Shown: positions 1 through 9,507 of the stretch, one piece after another
Numbering within the stretch: the stretch's first letter is position 1
How the letters are laid out: every line of letters starts with the position of its first letter
From: Saccharobesus litoralis
GTDB taxonomy: Bacteria; Pseudomonadota; Gammaproteobacteria; Enterobacterales; Alteromonadaceae
Reading direction: 5' to 3'
Assembly (NCBI RefSeq): GCF_003063625.1
Contig: NZ_CP026604.1
Location: 3,450,065-3,514,064, forward strand
Length of the DNA stretch: 64,000 nucleotides
Translations under genes and position numbers: made by a program
The notes under the pieces: generated by a model
Database searches by the model: none
What the model was told of the DNA's origin: nothing
Seen by the model: the letters and a program-made list of their open reading frames with translations, nothing else

Positions 1-3000
1 GTTTACACTTATACGCTAGATACCAGTGTCTTTACTGAGATTGACAGTGGTGACACCTTAACTTACAGCATTACAGGGCTACCAACTTGGTTAAGCTTTG
101 ATGCCAATACCTTGATATTGTCAGGCACGCCAACGAATGATGACGTGGGTGAGGTAAGCTTAACGGTAACCGCGACAGACAGCGAGTTAGCGAAAGTCAG
201 TCAAGTGTTTGTATTAACGGTGAATAATGTCAATGATTCACCAGAGTTAGTTGGCGATATCCTTGATACCGCGACTAATGAAGATGCGGCATTTAACTTA
301 GTACTCGACACCAGTGTGTTTAACGATATTGATACGGGTGATGCTTTAACTTATACCGTTAGCGGTTTACCAGGTTGGATGAGCTTTAATGCTGAAACCT
401 TAACTTTATCTGGCACGCCAACTAACGATGATGTTGCCGTGGTTAACTTAACGGTTACTGCTACGGATAGCCAAGGCCAGTTTATCTCAGATAGCTTTGC
501 ACTCAATGTGACTAACACCAATGATGCGCCAGTGGTGAATAACGACGTATATAGCGTAAATGAAGGTGATTTATTGAGTTTAGGCGCTAGCCAAGGGGTG
601 CTAAGTAACGACTTTGATGTCGACGCGGGCGACGTGCTACAAGTGAGCTTGGTATCTAATCCGAAATTCGCTAATAGCTTTACCTTGAATAGCGACGGCA
701 GCTTTAGTTATACGCACAATAGTACGGAAAACTTTAAAGACAGCTTTAGTTACCGAGTGACGGATGGCATGGTAACCAGTGATGTGGTTACGGTGACGCT
801 CAATATAGCGCCAGTTAACGATGCGCCTGAGTTCTTGACGACGCCGCAATTAACTACGGTTGCGCAAGGGGAAACCTTTAGTTACCAAGTGATCACCAAT
901 GACCCTGATGATTCGCAAACATTAGTGATTAGCCAAGCTCCTAGTTGGTTAAGCTTAAGCGAAAATAATGTGCTAAGCGGCACAGTGCCATTTGATCAAG
1001 AAGTGGGCGTACAAAACATCGTATTAACTACGGCTGATGACGAATTTGAAGTCAAACAGTCGTTCGATTTATCGATTAGTGAACGCGATGTAGCATTACT
1101 CAGTATAACTGGAGTATGGAGCAAGAAAGTTGTCACCGCGGGTGAAACCGTACAGCTTACCCTAACGGCTAAACATGTGTCAGGACCAGCTGTGGCTGGA
1201 GCCACATTAGTCAATGTGTTTGCTGGCAATGCGACATTTAGCAGTACTAATACCTTATGTAGCTTTACAAGCAATACCCGAGCTGAGTGTTTAGCTGATA
1301 TTGCAGTGGGTGGCTCGGTCAATTACGTATTTGATGTCGTGACTAATGCAGCTGGTGATATTGCATCGGTCGCACAGGTTAATGATACGGCGGCTGATGG
1401 TAGTCGTTTAGCGCGTAAAGTATTTGATATTAGTGTGTCAGAGGTTATTGCTGAGCAACCTAACGACTTGTTTAATTTGTCAAACGCTACCGCTATTGCC
1501 GCAGCTGATGTCAACCTTGATACCGCCGGGGTTGAAATGGTTGCAGGTACTACCGCAGGTGATAACGTCAAGATTATTCGCATTCTTGAGACGGGTGTCG
1601 TTAACGGCGAAGTAGTTGACACGATTGACAACACTGGCCGCGCGAGCAAGATATTGATTAACGATATGGATCAGGATGGCTTTAAAGACGTCTTAGTTGT
1701 CAATAAAACAGGCCAAGCATCTACCTTGTACACCAATTTATCGGGTAGTGGTTTTGAAGCCTCACAAGGTAGCCAAACATTTGGTTTAGGTATTGGTGCA
1801 CAAGTGATCGATTACAACCAAGATACATTCAAAGATATTGTTATCTTTAGTAGCTCGCAAATGCGCTTCTATGCGAGTAACGCTGGTACATTCTCGGATG
1901 AAGTCTTACTGATCCAGTCACGTTTATCTGAGATCCGCTCCGTTGTATTGGGTGATATTGATGGTGATGGTACTACTGATTTAACCGTTGGTTTACCAAC
2001 TCGCTTAGCTATTGTGCGTAACTTCTTAACAACCCTAGCGACGAGTGCAAGACCGGCTGCTGGTCAAGTGTCTGCTGCCGCTGAGTTAAGTTTTGAAGAT
2101 TTGATTACCGACGAGCTACCTATGGAGAACGTCACTCAACTGGCCGCCGCCGATTTAGATGGTGATGGTAAAGAAGAGATTGTCGTCACCAATAGCTTTG
2201 ATGAAAGCAATACGGATGATACTGACAATGTTGATGGCGCGGCCATTAACGTTGTGAGTTTAGATTCGAGTACTAATCAAGTCAAAGTAGCAGCTAGTTT
2301 TGGTGCTGCATCTTCTCACTCAGTACAAGTGACGGACACAAACAATGATGGTTCGCCTGATTTACTAGTTGGTAACGACAATGGTGTTTATCAAATCTAT
2401 CAAGGTACGGGTAAAGTTGAAGAGTTTAACTTAGCCAATACGGTTATTGTTGAAGCAACCACCTTAGTGGTACCAGTAGATGTCAATGAAGATGGACTTG
2501 CCGACGTGGTCGCTTATGAAGACACTGAAGAAGAAGTGCGCTTGTATCTATCGAAAGATGATGGGCAAATTGGCACCAGAGCAGAGCTTGCTGTCAATCT
2601 TGATCGCGTTGGTGATAGCACGTTATATCCGGGTAGTACGGTCGAGTTTAGTACAACAGTGAGTAACACTGGCCCTGATGTTGCGCGTCAATCACGATTA
2701 ATTTTTGTAGGTATGACAGTCGATCAAATCGAAATTGATGGTGCGACTTGCGTACAGGTGAACAATGACGTGGTTTGTGATTTGAATAATATTGCCAGCC
2801 AAGACTCAGTTACCTTAACGGGTCGTTATCAGGTTAATCAAACCGGTAGCCGTCAAGTTAGTGTTGAAGTATCGACCATAGATACCGAAACCCAAGCTAG
2901 CAACAACCAAGCGAGTTTAAGTGTCACGATAGACGAAGTACCTAGCGTCACGGTGACAGCTAAGAGTGGCAGTGGTTCTATTGGCTTTGGTGCGTTTGGC

Positions 3001-3063
3001 CTATTTGGTCTAGTTGCATGGCGACGTGCGCGTAGCAAGGTACAAAGCTGGTTTAAAAAATAA
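1..3063 (+). CDS. Giant Ig/cadherin-like and FG-GAP repeat surface protein, 3' part
   Basis: The frame is open from base 1, so the 5' end lies outside the window. The visible 1020 residues begin with tandem dystroglycan/cadherin-type Ig repeats, each carrying an LSGTPTNDDV-like signature. A tandem-95/cadherin_5-like block follows (FKDSFSYRVTDG). Next come FG-GAP/VCBS calcium-binding repeats (DMDQDGFKDVLVV, DIDGDGTTDLTVG, DLDGDGKEEIVV, DVNEDGLADVVA), then a DUF11-like domain with NTGPDVARQ. The C-terminus is a Gly/Ser stretch, a hydrophobic helix and a WRRAR basic tail, which resembles a GlyGly-CTERM (rhombosortase) sorting signal. I infer a secreted adhesin or matrix protein processed at the cell surface. 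The next gene, an outer-membrane barrel, starts 22 bases downstream and is probably co-transcribed. The substrate or ligand is unknown. Confidence 0.85.
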   Translation, partial: VYTYTLDTSVFTEIDSGDTLTYSITGLPTWLSFDANTLILSGTPTNDDVGEVSLTVTATDSELAKVSQVFVLTVNNVNDSPELVGDILDTATNEDAAFNLVLDTSVFNDIDTGDALTYTVSGLPGWMSFNAETLTLSGTPTNDDVAVVNLTVTATDSQGQFISDSFALNVTNTNDAPVVNNDVYSVNEGDLLSLGASQGVLSNDFDVDAGDVLQVSLVSNPKFANSFTLNSDGSFSYTHNSTENFKDSFSYRVTDGMVTSDVVTVTLNIAPVNDAPEFLTTPQLTTVAQGETFSYQVITNDPDDSQTLVISQAPSWLSLSENNVLSGTVPFDQEVGVQNIVLTTADDEFEVKQSFDLSISERDVALLSITGVWSKKVVTAGETVQLTLTAKHVSGPAVAGATLVNVFAGNATFSSTNTLCSFTSNTRAECLADIAVGGSVNYVFDVVTNAAGDIASVAQVNDTAADGSRLARKVFDISVSEVIAEQPNDLFNLSNATAIAAADVNLDTAGVEMVAGTTAGDNVKIIRILETGVVNGEVVDTIDNTGRASKILINDMDQDGFKDVLVVNKTGQASTLYTNLSGSGFEASQGSQTFGLGIGAQVIDYNQDTFKDIVIFSSSQMRFYASNAGTFSDEVLLIQSRLSEIRSVVLGDIDGDGTTDLTVGLPTRLAIVRNFLTTLATSARPAAGQVSAAAELSFEDLITDELPMENVTQLAAADLDGDGKEEIVVTNSFDESNTDDTDNVDGAAINVVSLDSSTNQVKVAASFGAASSHSVQVTDTNNDGSPDLLVGNDNGVYQIYQGTGKVEEFNLANTVIVEATTLVVPVDVNEDGLADVVAYEDTEEEVRLYLSKDDGQIGTRAELAVNLDRVGDSTLYPGSTVEFSTTVSNTGPDVARQSRLIFVGMTVDQIEIDGATCVQVNNDVVCDLNNIASQDSVTLTGRYQVNQTGSRQVSVEVSTIDTETQASNNQASLSVTIDEVPSVTVTAKSGSGSIGFGAFGLFGLVAWRRARSKVQSWFKK

Positions 3064-3085
3064 TTAATTGATAAGGATAACTTTG

Positions 3086-3712
3086 ATGGGCAAATCCAAA
3101 ATATTAGCCAAGCTTGCGGTTGCAAGTTTGGCTGTCTTTAGTATGTCTAGCCAAGCGAGTTTTTGGGTGGCGGGCGACTTTGCTAAAGTCAAAGGTAACA
3201 GCTTTGACAGCACGCAAGCGGCGTTAGCGCAAGTTAATAGTGGTTTAATGATAACTCAGTATGATGAAGATCGCCGTGCGTGGTCAATTGTCGCGGGTCA
3301 TCAATTATCAGAAGCGTTCTCGGTAGATTTAGGTTACATGGATATGGGCGATGTAGAGTTAACGGCAGTTGGGGCAAGCATTACCCCTAATCAGAGCGCT
3401 GCCATTATTGCCGCGGAACACCCAATCACAGCACAAGGTTTGTTTGTTGCGGGTTCGTTTTATCATGAATACAGCGAGTTAACCCAATTGCAAATGCAGT
3501 TTGGCCTGTGGTTTTGGGATAGCGAATATGACGTTTATGTTAATAATCAACGCCTCGCAACATTAAAAAGTGATGGGCAAGATGTTTTTGTGAAACTCAG
3601 TATTGAGCACAAGATTGTCGACGACCTAGCCGTCACTGCCGGCGTAAGGATGTTACAAGACGATACCATTGCCAAACCCAGTTTAGTTTTTGGGGCTAAG
3701 TATCGTTTTTGA
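3086..3712 (+). CDS. Small outer-membrane beta-barrel protein (OmpA/OprF N-domain-like)
   Basis: This 208-residue protein starts with a signal peptide ending near SSQASFW. Alternating hydrophobic strands follow and the protein finishes with FGAKYRF, an aromatic C-terminal residue typical of barrels inserted by Bam. I chose ATG 3086 because AAGGAT lies 7 bases upstream; a TTG at 3068 in the same frame has no such site. It has no OmpA-type peptidoglycan domain. It follows the giant surface protein closely and ends at a strong terminator, so the two probably form the end of one operon. A role in anchoring or exporting the neighbour is possible but unproven. Confidence 0.75.
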   Translation: MGKSKILAKLAVASLAVFSMSSQASFWVAGDFAKVKGNSFDSTQAALAQVNSGLMITQYDEDRRAWSIVAGHQLSEAFSVDLGYMDMGDVELTAVGASITPNQSAAIIAAEHPITAQGLFVAGSFYHEYSELTQLQMQFGLWFWDSEYDVYVNNQRLATLKSDGQDVFVKLSIEHKIVDDLAVTAGVRMLQDDTIAKPSLVFGAKYRF

Positions 3713-3740
3713 TCGCAAGGGCTCTTTGCGCATTCTGATT

Positions 3741-3770
3741 AAAGGCTACAATTGTTTGTAGCCTTTTTTT
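3741..3770 (+). terminator. Rho-independent terminator of the surface-protein operon
   Basis: GGCTACAA and TTGTAGCC form a perfect 8-bp stem with a TTGT loop, extended by flanking A/T pairs, and are followed by a run of seven T. The group II intron begins at the very next base. Confidence 0.9.
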
Positions 3771-4506
3771 GTTTGCCCAGCGAAGCTGGCAAACCCGCTA
3801 GGTTGAAAGAAACCTAGATCACCCCGACTGAGGGGAAGATAATCCGAATCGCAAGGGCGTTATTGGCCAACGATAAGGTCTGAAGGAAGCGATAGGAAGT
3901 TAACAGTACGCAATGAAAATGAACCTGTTTCGGCAGTTTAGGTGGGTAAGTTTGCAAAATAGCACGAAGCCCGATACTCAGTCAGACCTAAACTGTGTTT
4001 GAGGGTGGCATTGTTAACAGGGCGTCAGTGCAGTAACTGGGGAAGCCTGGCATCTACTCCACTTATGTGTGGAAACATCAGTTCAAGAAGTGATTCGAGA
4101 ATGATGTTGGTGTGAGGTGGCAGATGAACCCGTAGTAGTGATAAAGCCTCGGCCGATGAAAGCCAGTAATGGTGTGGAGGACAAAACCAAGGCGACCATT
4201 AGCGAAGAGTCTAATGGCATTTGTCAGTATCAAAAGTACGACAAATGGCGAAGGGGGGAAGTATTCTTTAAAGGTATCGAAAGCACAATTTTTTTTTTTT
4301 GCAGAGGTTCATAAGCACCCTGACGAGGGTGGACACCGCAGACTGGAACACTAGGAATAGCGTATCTGGACTGACGGGTTGAATGTGGAGTAATGGTTAA
4401 CCGCTCAGGCAGATTGCCGATAGGCTAGCACCCCTGAAGTTAACATGAAGCGTCAGCTCTGCAAGAAACAAAGTGACATTAGATACCGCAAGTCATAAGG
4501 CAATAG

Positions 4507-5778
4507 ATGAAGGTATATTACAGTCTGTATAGTCGTATACTCAACGCAGATGCGTTATACAGCGCTTTCAAAAAAGTGAATAAAAGCAAAGGCGCGGCCG
4601 GAATAGATAGGCAGAGCCTGAGTGATTATGCATCTGATTTGGATAATAACCTGAATACGTTGCTAATCGAACTGCAAACGAAAACCTACCAGCCACTACC
4701 AGTCAAACGGGTAGAAATCCCGAAAGACGATGGAGGGATCAGGCTGTTAGGTATCCCCGCAGTGAGAGACCGTATAGTCCAGCAAGCATTAAAACACGTG
4801 CTTCAACCGATTTTCGACCCTGAATTTCATCCATCGAGTTATGGATACAGGCCGAAAAGAAGTTGCCATGATGCTATCAGCAAAGCGACGCTCTTTATCA
4901 GAGAGTACCGTCGTCAATGGGTAGTGGATATGGATTTGTCTAAATGCTTTGACCGACTCAATCATGAGTTGATATTAGCAGGCGTTAAACGCAGAGTGAC
5001 AGATGGCAGTATTTTAAGGTTGATAAAGCAATTTCTAGACAGTGGCGTGATGATTGGTGACTTCTGGGAAGCGAGTGAAGAAGGCAGCCCGCAAGGCGGA
5101 GTGATAAGCCCGTTACTGGCGAACATCTACCTAGACGCATTTGACCAAGAAATGAAACGGCGAGGTCACAGGATAGTGAGATATGCCGATGATATTTTGA
5201 TTTTATGCAATAGTCAGGCAGGGGCGAAGAACGCCTTACTCAAAGCGACCTTGATACTAGAAAAGGAACTGAAATTGACCGTTAATAGAACGAAAACGCA
5301 CATTGCGCACAGTGGTGATGGTGTTAAGTTTTTAGGTGTTGAAATCGGTAGCCAATATACACGGATACAAGATAAGAAACTCAAACGGTTCAAAAGCAAA
5401 GTCAAAGAGATCACCAAACGTAATCAAGGACGGAATATTGAGAGTGTGATTAAGGAATTAAATCCAGTGGTGAGAGGCTTTGTAAACTATTTCAGAATTG
5501 CGAACTGCAAAAGGGAATTTGATAAGCTAGCAGGATGGATAAGAAGAAGGTTAAGAGCGATCCAATTGAAACAATGGAAACGGCCAGCGAAGTTACACAG
5601 GCGACTTAAGCAATTGAAGTATAAACCGCCATTTAAGTTCATCAAGATGAACTCGTGGCGCAATTCAGCGAGCCCATTGTCGAGCTTTGCGATGCCGAAT
5701 AGTTGGTTCACAGAACTTGGCTTATTTAATCCTTCGGAAGTTAAAACGGGATGGCTTGTCTTAACCGACAAGATATGA
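4507..5778 (+). CDS. ltrA: Group II intron reverse transcriptase/maturase
   Basis: This 423-residue intron-encoded protein copies the intron RNA and helps it splice. Reverse transcriptase blocks are in order: KGAAGIDRQS near the N-terminus, RLLGIPAVRDRIVQQA, the palm segment WVVDMDLSKCFDRLNH, EGSPQGGVISPLLANIYL, and the catalytic RYADDILIL with YADD at residues 226-229. A maturase (domain X) region with NPVVRGFVNYFRI follows. No C-terminal HNH endonuclease domain is present, as in class C, D and related bacterial introns, so integration would rely on another primer source. The frame is intact. The start ATG is preceded by AAGG. A nearly 740-base leader upstream is intron domains I-III. Confidence 0.93.
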   Translation: MKVYYSLYSRILNADALYSAFKKVNKSKGAAGIDRQSLSDYASDLDNNLNTLLIELQTKTYQPLPVKRVEIPKDDGGIRLLGIPAVRDRIVQQALKHVLQPIFDPEFHPSSYGYRPKRSCHDAISKATLFIREYRRQWVVDMDLSKCFDRLNHELILAGVKRRVTDGSILRLIKQFLDSGVMIGDFWEASEEGSPQGGVISPLLANIYLDAFDQEMKRRGHRIVRYADDILILCNSQAGAKNALLKATLILEKELKLTVNRTKTHIAHSGDGVKFLGVEIGSQYTRIQDKKLKRFKSKVKEITKRNQGRNIESVIKELNPVVRGFVNYFRIANCKREFDKLAGWIRRRLRAIQLKQWKRPAKLHRRLKQLKYKPPFKFIKMNSWRNSASPLSSFAMPNSWFTELGLFNPSEVKTGWLVLTDKI

Positions 5779-5787
5779 AGAATACAT

Positions 5788-5856
5788 GAGCCGTATACGA
5801 GGCCCGTACGTACGGTTCTGTGAGAGGGCTGAGGTGTAAACCTCACCCTACTCGAT
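5788..5856 (+). ncRNA. Group II intron domains V and VI
   Basis: Domain V is at 5788-5818. GAGCCGTA pairs with TACGGTTC, an upper TACG/CGTA helix is present, and a two-base CG bulge sits on the 3' side, with the AGC triad at 5789-5791. Domain VI follows: AGGGCTGAGGT pairs with ACCTCACCCT. The unpaired A at 5850 lies seven bases from the 3' end and is the likely branch-point adenosine. Intact catalytic pieces suggest the intron can splice. Confidence 0.85.
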
Positions 5857-5886
5857 GTAGGTGAGCATTTATGCTTGCAGAGCCTG
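5857..5886 (+). repeat. Short dispersed repeat, GCATTTATGCTTGCAGAGCC family, copy 1
   Basis: GTAGGTGAGCATTTATGCTT and the following GCAGAGCCTG match copies near 13066, 20021 (inverted) and 27916. AGCAT-TT-ATGCT forms a small palindrome. The intron lies directly against its 5' edge. Confidence 0.75.
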
Positions 5887-5908
5887 AATATGTTATTTTT
5901 GCCACTTA

Positions 5909-6086
5909 TATAGTCAAAGCGATCAGGTTTTAGGGGCAGGTTTCTAGTTCCAGACGAAACCTAAGTACCTACATCCATGTAGGCAAAGCCGTCAAGCTTC
6001 GAGACCCCATGAGCATATGCTCTACTATGTGATTGGGGCGAGTAAGCGCTGACAATGAACCATAAGACCTGAGCGAGAAGACTATA
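5909..6086 (+). repeat. TATAGTC modular element, copy 1 (178 bp)
   Basis: The terminal inverted repeats are imperfect: TATAGTCAAAGCGATCAGG on the left, and the complement of CCTGAGCGAGAAGACTATA on the right. Inside are three hairpins: AGGTTTC/GAAACCT, CCTACAT-CC-ATGTAGG (5968-5983), and a CCCCA/TGGGG-bounded segment holding the palindrome GAGCATATGCTC. No coding capacity is seen, so this is a MITE-like element. It lies between the group II intron and the 3' end of the convergent glycosyltransferase gene. With the repeat at 5857 it fills the gap between 5779 and 6107. Confidence 0.88.
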
Positions 6087-6107
6087 GGTGGTTAGCCACC
6101 CGAGGTG

Positions 6108-9100
6108 TTAGATGTTTACGCGTTTGGCTAAATCTTGAGCCAATTGTTGCACAACTGATGTCCAATCTGCTATTTGCGGCTGACGATACAATCGCATTGA
6201 TTGATACCAAAATGTCTTGTGACCTTGGGTTTGCCATCTTGGATCTGGCAGATAGCTTAATAATGTCCAGCATGGCTTGCCTAAAGCCCCCGTTAAATGG
6301 GCAACACTGGTATCCACAGCAATGACCAAGTCTAGTTGGTTGATCAACGCCGTCGTGGTGTGCATGTGTTTTAGCTCATTGGAAAAATCTTGCAGGTTAC
6401 TGTTAAGATTGTCGTGGGTTTGTTGCAGGCTACAAAATGCAATATTGTCTAAATTTAAAATCGGGTCAAGCTGCTCTAAATCAATACTACGCTCGGCATC
6501 ACGTTCATGGGCCGAGTTTCCTTGCCAAACTAATCCTACTTTTAATTGATTACCATGCTGAGTTAGCCAGTGGTTAATTGAGTCGGGCAATTTAGCTTTA
6601 CTGGTTAAATAAGGCTTATCAAAGGCTTCATAGCGCCATAATTCGCCGAACTTGTAAGGCAGGCTATATAACGCACAGTGCAAGTCACTGTTACCGGGTA
6701 CAAATGCAAATTCATTTTGTGCAATAAGTGTTAAGCGCTGGTTTAACTCATGGCTTAAGCTTGATCTAACTATTTCGTGTAAGGTTTGATCAATACAGAG
6801 GTTGATATGAGCAAAATGTGAAAATAACTGAGATAAGTAACGCAAGCACATGATTTGGTCGCCTAGGCCTTGCTCGCCATACACAAACAAGCAGGGAGCT
6901 TGTATGGCTGATTGTTGCCCTGTTATCTCTTGTCCTGTTCTATTTTGTCCAAAGAGCCCTTGCCACTCAGGCAATACTAAAGCCAACTTTAATTTAGCTA
7001 TGTTTGGTGTGACTGGCCGTGATTCAAATAAGCGCCAACCACGTTCAAATTGACCTTGTTGTAAATAAAGTTGCGACAATGAAAACTGATACCATGTGTG
7101 GTTAGGATCTTGCGTTATCCCTTTTAACAGTTCGCTTTCTGCTTTGGCAAACTCATGTTGGCACATATAAATATAGGCTTTTTGTAAAACCATTTGTTGA
7201 TGGTAGCCAATACTTTTTTCCGCCAATTTGATTAGCTCAAGCGCAAATTCACTTTTGCCTAATTTTAATGCACACGTGGTTAGGGTTAATAACCAAGCTA
7301 AATTGGTTGGCGCTAATGCAAAAGCTTGTGCCAACCAACTAAATGCCAAAGGTAAGTTTTTGGCTTTTTCTGCGAGTACACCTTGATAGTAGACATTATT
7401 GGCTTGCGGAATGGTATTTTGTGTTAAGGCTTTAGCTAAGGTTAAAGCTTGATTGATGTGTCCGGTGCCGACTAGCGCTTGTACCTGTTGATATTGCATT
7501 TCAGCACTGAGTGGTGGCGCAACTTCGGCGCGGGCATTTATACGGCGTAATGCAATGTCGTTATATTGGTTATCTAATAAACTTCGGATTTCTGTTTCAC
7601 AAGCCAAGCTGTTAGGCAGTAATGAGGTGAGATCAAGGTGTAACTGCTCAATTGCGCCTTGCCATTGGTTGAGTTGTGGCTGCCTGTATAAGGTAACACT
7701 TGGGTACCATATGCTTTGTTTACGATCGAGTAACCAACGCCAATCAGGCACATAGCTGAGTAATATCCAAACCGGTTTGCCCATTGCAGCCGCTAAATGC
7801 GCTACGCCAGTGTCGACTGAAATCACTAAATCCATGTGTTCAATGATAGCGGCGGTATCGGTAAAGTCTTGTATTTGCTCTGAAAAGTCGATAATACGCG
7901 GGCTTAATTCCTTATGATTGACGGGATCGATTTGTAGCGAGTAAAACTGAATATCTTCAATGGCAACAATAGGTAACAAGTCGTTTAATGCAATGCTGCG
8001 GATCAAATCGCGCTTATTATCCGGGTTGCCAGACCAAGCAATCGCCACTTTAAATTTATGAGTGGCGCATCGTGGTTGCCACAACTTCACTTTTTCGCTT
8101 GGTGCTGTTAAGTAGGTAGAACATGATTGCGTGATGCTAGTTTCATCTAGCTGCCAAATACGGCCTAATTCCATCAAGCTAAGTAAATAATCTGCGCGCT
8201 CAATATTACGACTGATAACGGTTAAATTAGGTAAGTCTTGTGCATAATGCTGGATTAAGGATGCAATTAACGGGTTAACTTGGAAAATAACCTGCTTGGC
8301 TTGGGCACATAACTTAGGTAAAAAGCGTAAAAATTGAATGGTGTCGCCGTGACCTTGTTCGTAAATGATGGCTAAGGTTTTATCGGTTAACGCTTGGCCA
8401 TTCCATTCAGGAATGCCTTTTTTCAGCGCACGCTGGTATTGCACTATGTTGCTTAAACGTAGACTGTATTTTTGCCAGCCTAGTTGAAATTCACCTAATG
8501 TGAGGTGAACTAAACTGGATGAAAAATCTGGGGTGATTTCATCGCCTTGAGATTGACTGGCTTGTAAATAAGCTTGCTTGGCTTGGTGGTATTGCCCTTG
8601 TTCTAAGTAAGCAAAACCTAAACTTCCGTAGCCGCGCAAACCTAAATCATGCCCTAAATGCCGCATGCGATCTAAACAATAATGCCCAGCGGCAAATTCA
8701 AATTGACTATTAAATGCAATAGCCGCGTTTATTAATAAATCTTTTTCTTTGTTGTTTAGCGCCAATGCATTGCGATAAAAGGGGAGGGCGTCTTTGGCCT
8801 TGCCTAATCTGTGTATACAAAGAGCTTGGGTTAACCACGCTTGCCACCAACTGGGTTGAATATCGGTAATTTGTTTAACATAGCGGGCTAAGTCTTCAAT
8901 TTTATGCGCATTTTCTTGTTGCTTTGCTTGGCTATTTAACCCTGCAAAAGCGAGTTCCAATATCTTATTTAATTGGCGACTTTGCCACAGGTTTTCTAAC
9001 ACTGGGTCGTGACTGAGTTCGCGAGGTTGGTGCAGGTTTGGCTGTGGCACAACGCCCGATAAATCAGCTTGTAATTGCTTTAATGTTTCGTCTTCTGGGT

Positions 9101-9503
9101 TGAGCTTTAATCCGTCGAATATGACTTTTAGCGCGTCTTGATGTTGATTACATTCCTTCAGTACGGCGACAAGCTTGATTCTGGCTTCAACATAAGTTGG
9201 ATCTTGATTTATCGCAGCACAAAACTTATCGACCGCTGGTTGGATTTGTTTGTTTTGATACAGCGCAGTACCGTAGCTGGATAATATATGCGGGTCGTTC
9301 GGTTGTAGTTTAATGGCAGCATCAAAGCTTTGCACAGCAAGGTGGTACTCTTTTAATGCAAAGTAACAAGTCGCTAATGCTTTATGATAATTCGGCTCGG
9401 CTTGCATCGCTTGAGACAAGGGTTTTAAGCCATCTAATGCTACATTAAACTGGCCTTGCATTAACGCTTGTTCTGCCTGTGCGAATTGAGAATTTGGGTT
9501 CAC
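6108..9503 (-). CDS. Double-module TPR / GT9-like glycosyltransferase (paralogue A)
   Basis: The 1131-residue protein is built as TPR, GT, TPR, GT. TPR helices fill roughly residues 1-330 and 660-840. Each transferase half carries the same ordered motifs: a GxGD loop (EQGHGDTIQFLRFL; EQGLGDQIMCLRYL), a WxGN segment (AWSGNPDNKRDLIRSI; VWQGNSAHERDAERSI) and a DLVIxVDTxVAHL acceptor/nucleotide loop followed by PxWxLLSYxPDxRW. These are typical of TPR proteins with a heptosyltransferase-like (family 9) C-terminus, normally one GT domain in about 600 residues. There is no signal peptide, so it is probably cytoplasmic. The substrate is unknown; protein or surface-glycan glycosylation is plausible. 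It is the second gene of a tandem pair, 4 bases after paralogue B. Confidence 0.85.
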   Translation of the reverse strand: MNPNSQFAQAEQALMQGQFNVALDGLKPLSQAMQAEPNYHKALATCYFALKEYHLAVQSFDAAIKLQPNDPHILSSYGTALYQNKQIQPAVDKFCAAINQDPTYVEARIKLVAVLKECNQHQDALKVIFDGLKLNPEDETLKQLQADLSGVVPQPNLHQPRELSHDPVLENLWQSRQLNKILELAFAGLNSQAKQQENAHKIEDLARYVKQITDIQPSWWQAWLTQALCIHRLGKAKDALPFYRNALALNNKEKDLLINAAIAFNSQFEFAAGHYCLDRMRHLGHDLGLRGYGSLGFAYLEQGQYHQAKQAYLQASQSQGDEITPDFSSSLVHLTLGEFQLGWQKYSLRLSNIVQYQRALKKGIPEWNGQALTDKTLAIIYEQGHGDTIQFLRFLPKLCAQAKQVIFQVNPLIASLIQHYAQDLPNLTVISRNIERADYLLSLMELGRIWQLDETSITQSCSTYLTAPSEKVKLWQPRCATHKFKVAIAWSGNPDNKRDLIRSIALNDLLPIVAIEDIQFYSLQIDPVNHKELSPRIIDFSEQIQDFTDTAAIIEHMDLVISVDTGVAHLAAAMGKPVWILLSYVPDWRWLLDRKQSIWYPSVTLYRQPQLNQWQGAIEQLHLDLTSLLPNSLACETEIRSLLDNQYNDIALRRINARAEVAPPLSAEMQYQQVQALVGTGHINQALTLAKALTQNTIPQANNVYYQGVLAEKAKNLPLAFSWLAQAFALAPTNLAWLLTLTTCALKLGKSEFALELIKLAEKSIGYHQQMVLQKAYIYMCQHEFAKAESELLKGITQDPNHTWYQFSLSQLYLQQGQFERGWRLFESRPVTPNIAKLKLALVLPEWQGLFGQNRTGQEITGQQSAIQAPCLFVYGEQGLGDQIMCLRYLSQLFSHFAHINLCIDQTLHEIVRSSLSHELNQRLTLIAQNEFAFVPGNSDLHCALYSLPYKFGELWRYEAFDKPYLTSKAKLPDSINHWLTQHGNQLKVGLVWQGNSAHERDAERSIDLEQLDPILNLDNIAFCSLQQTHDNLNSNLQDFSNELKHMHTTTALINQLDLVIAVDTSVAHLTGALGKPCWTLLSYLPDPRWQTQGHKTFWYQSMRLYRQPQIADWTSVVQQLAQDLAKRVNI

Positions 9504-9507
9504 AGCG

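Larger units (their letters stand above)
3771..5856 (+). mobile_element. Group II intron, apparently full length
   Basis: The 2086-bp element encodes a maturase/reverse transcriptase in its domain IV region and ends with recognisable domains V and VI. The 5' boundary is set at GTTTGCCCAGC immediately after the terminator T run; this differs from the usual GTGYG start. The 3' boundary is CGAT at 5856. Removing 3771-5856 joins a T run to GTAGGTGAGCATTTATGC, which restores the arrangement seen in other copies of the same short repeat at about 20060 (minus) and 27910. That supports both ends. Insertion just after a terminator is the known habit of group IIC introns. The exact structural class is not settled by eye. 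Confidence 0.85.

Noticed and set aside
4291-4301. Eleven-T tract inside the intron as a terminator
   Set aside because: No strong hairpin directly precedes it, and it lies within intron domains needed for splicing.
4117-4354. Two short ORFs upstream of the reverse transcriptase
   Set aside because: They lie in structured RNA domains of the group II intron and overlap each other; no protein family is suggested.
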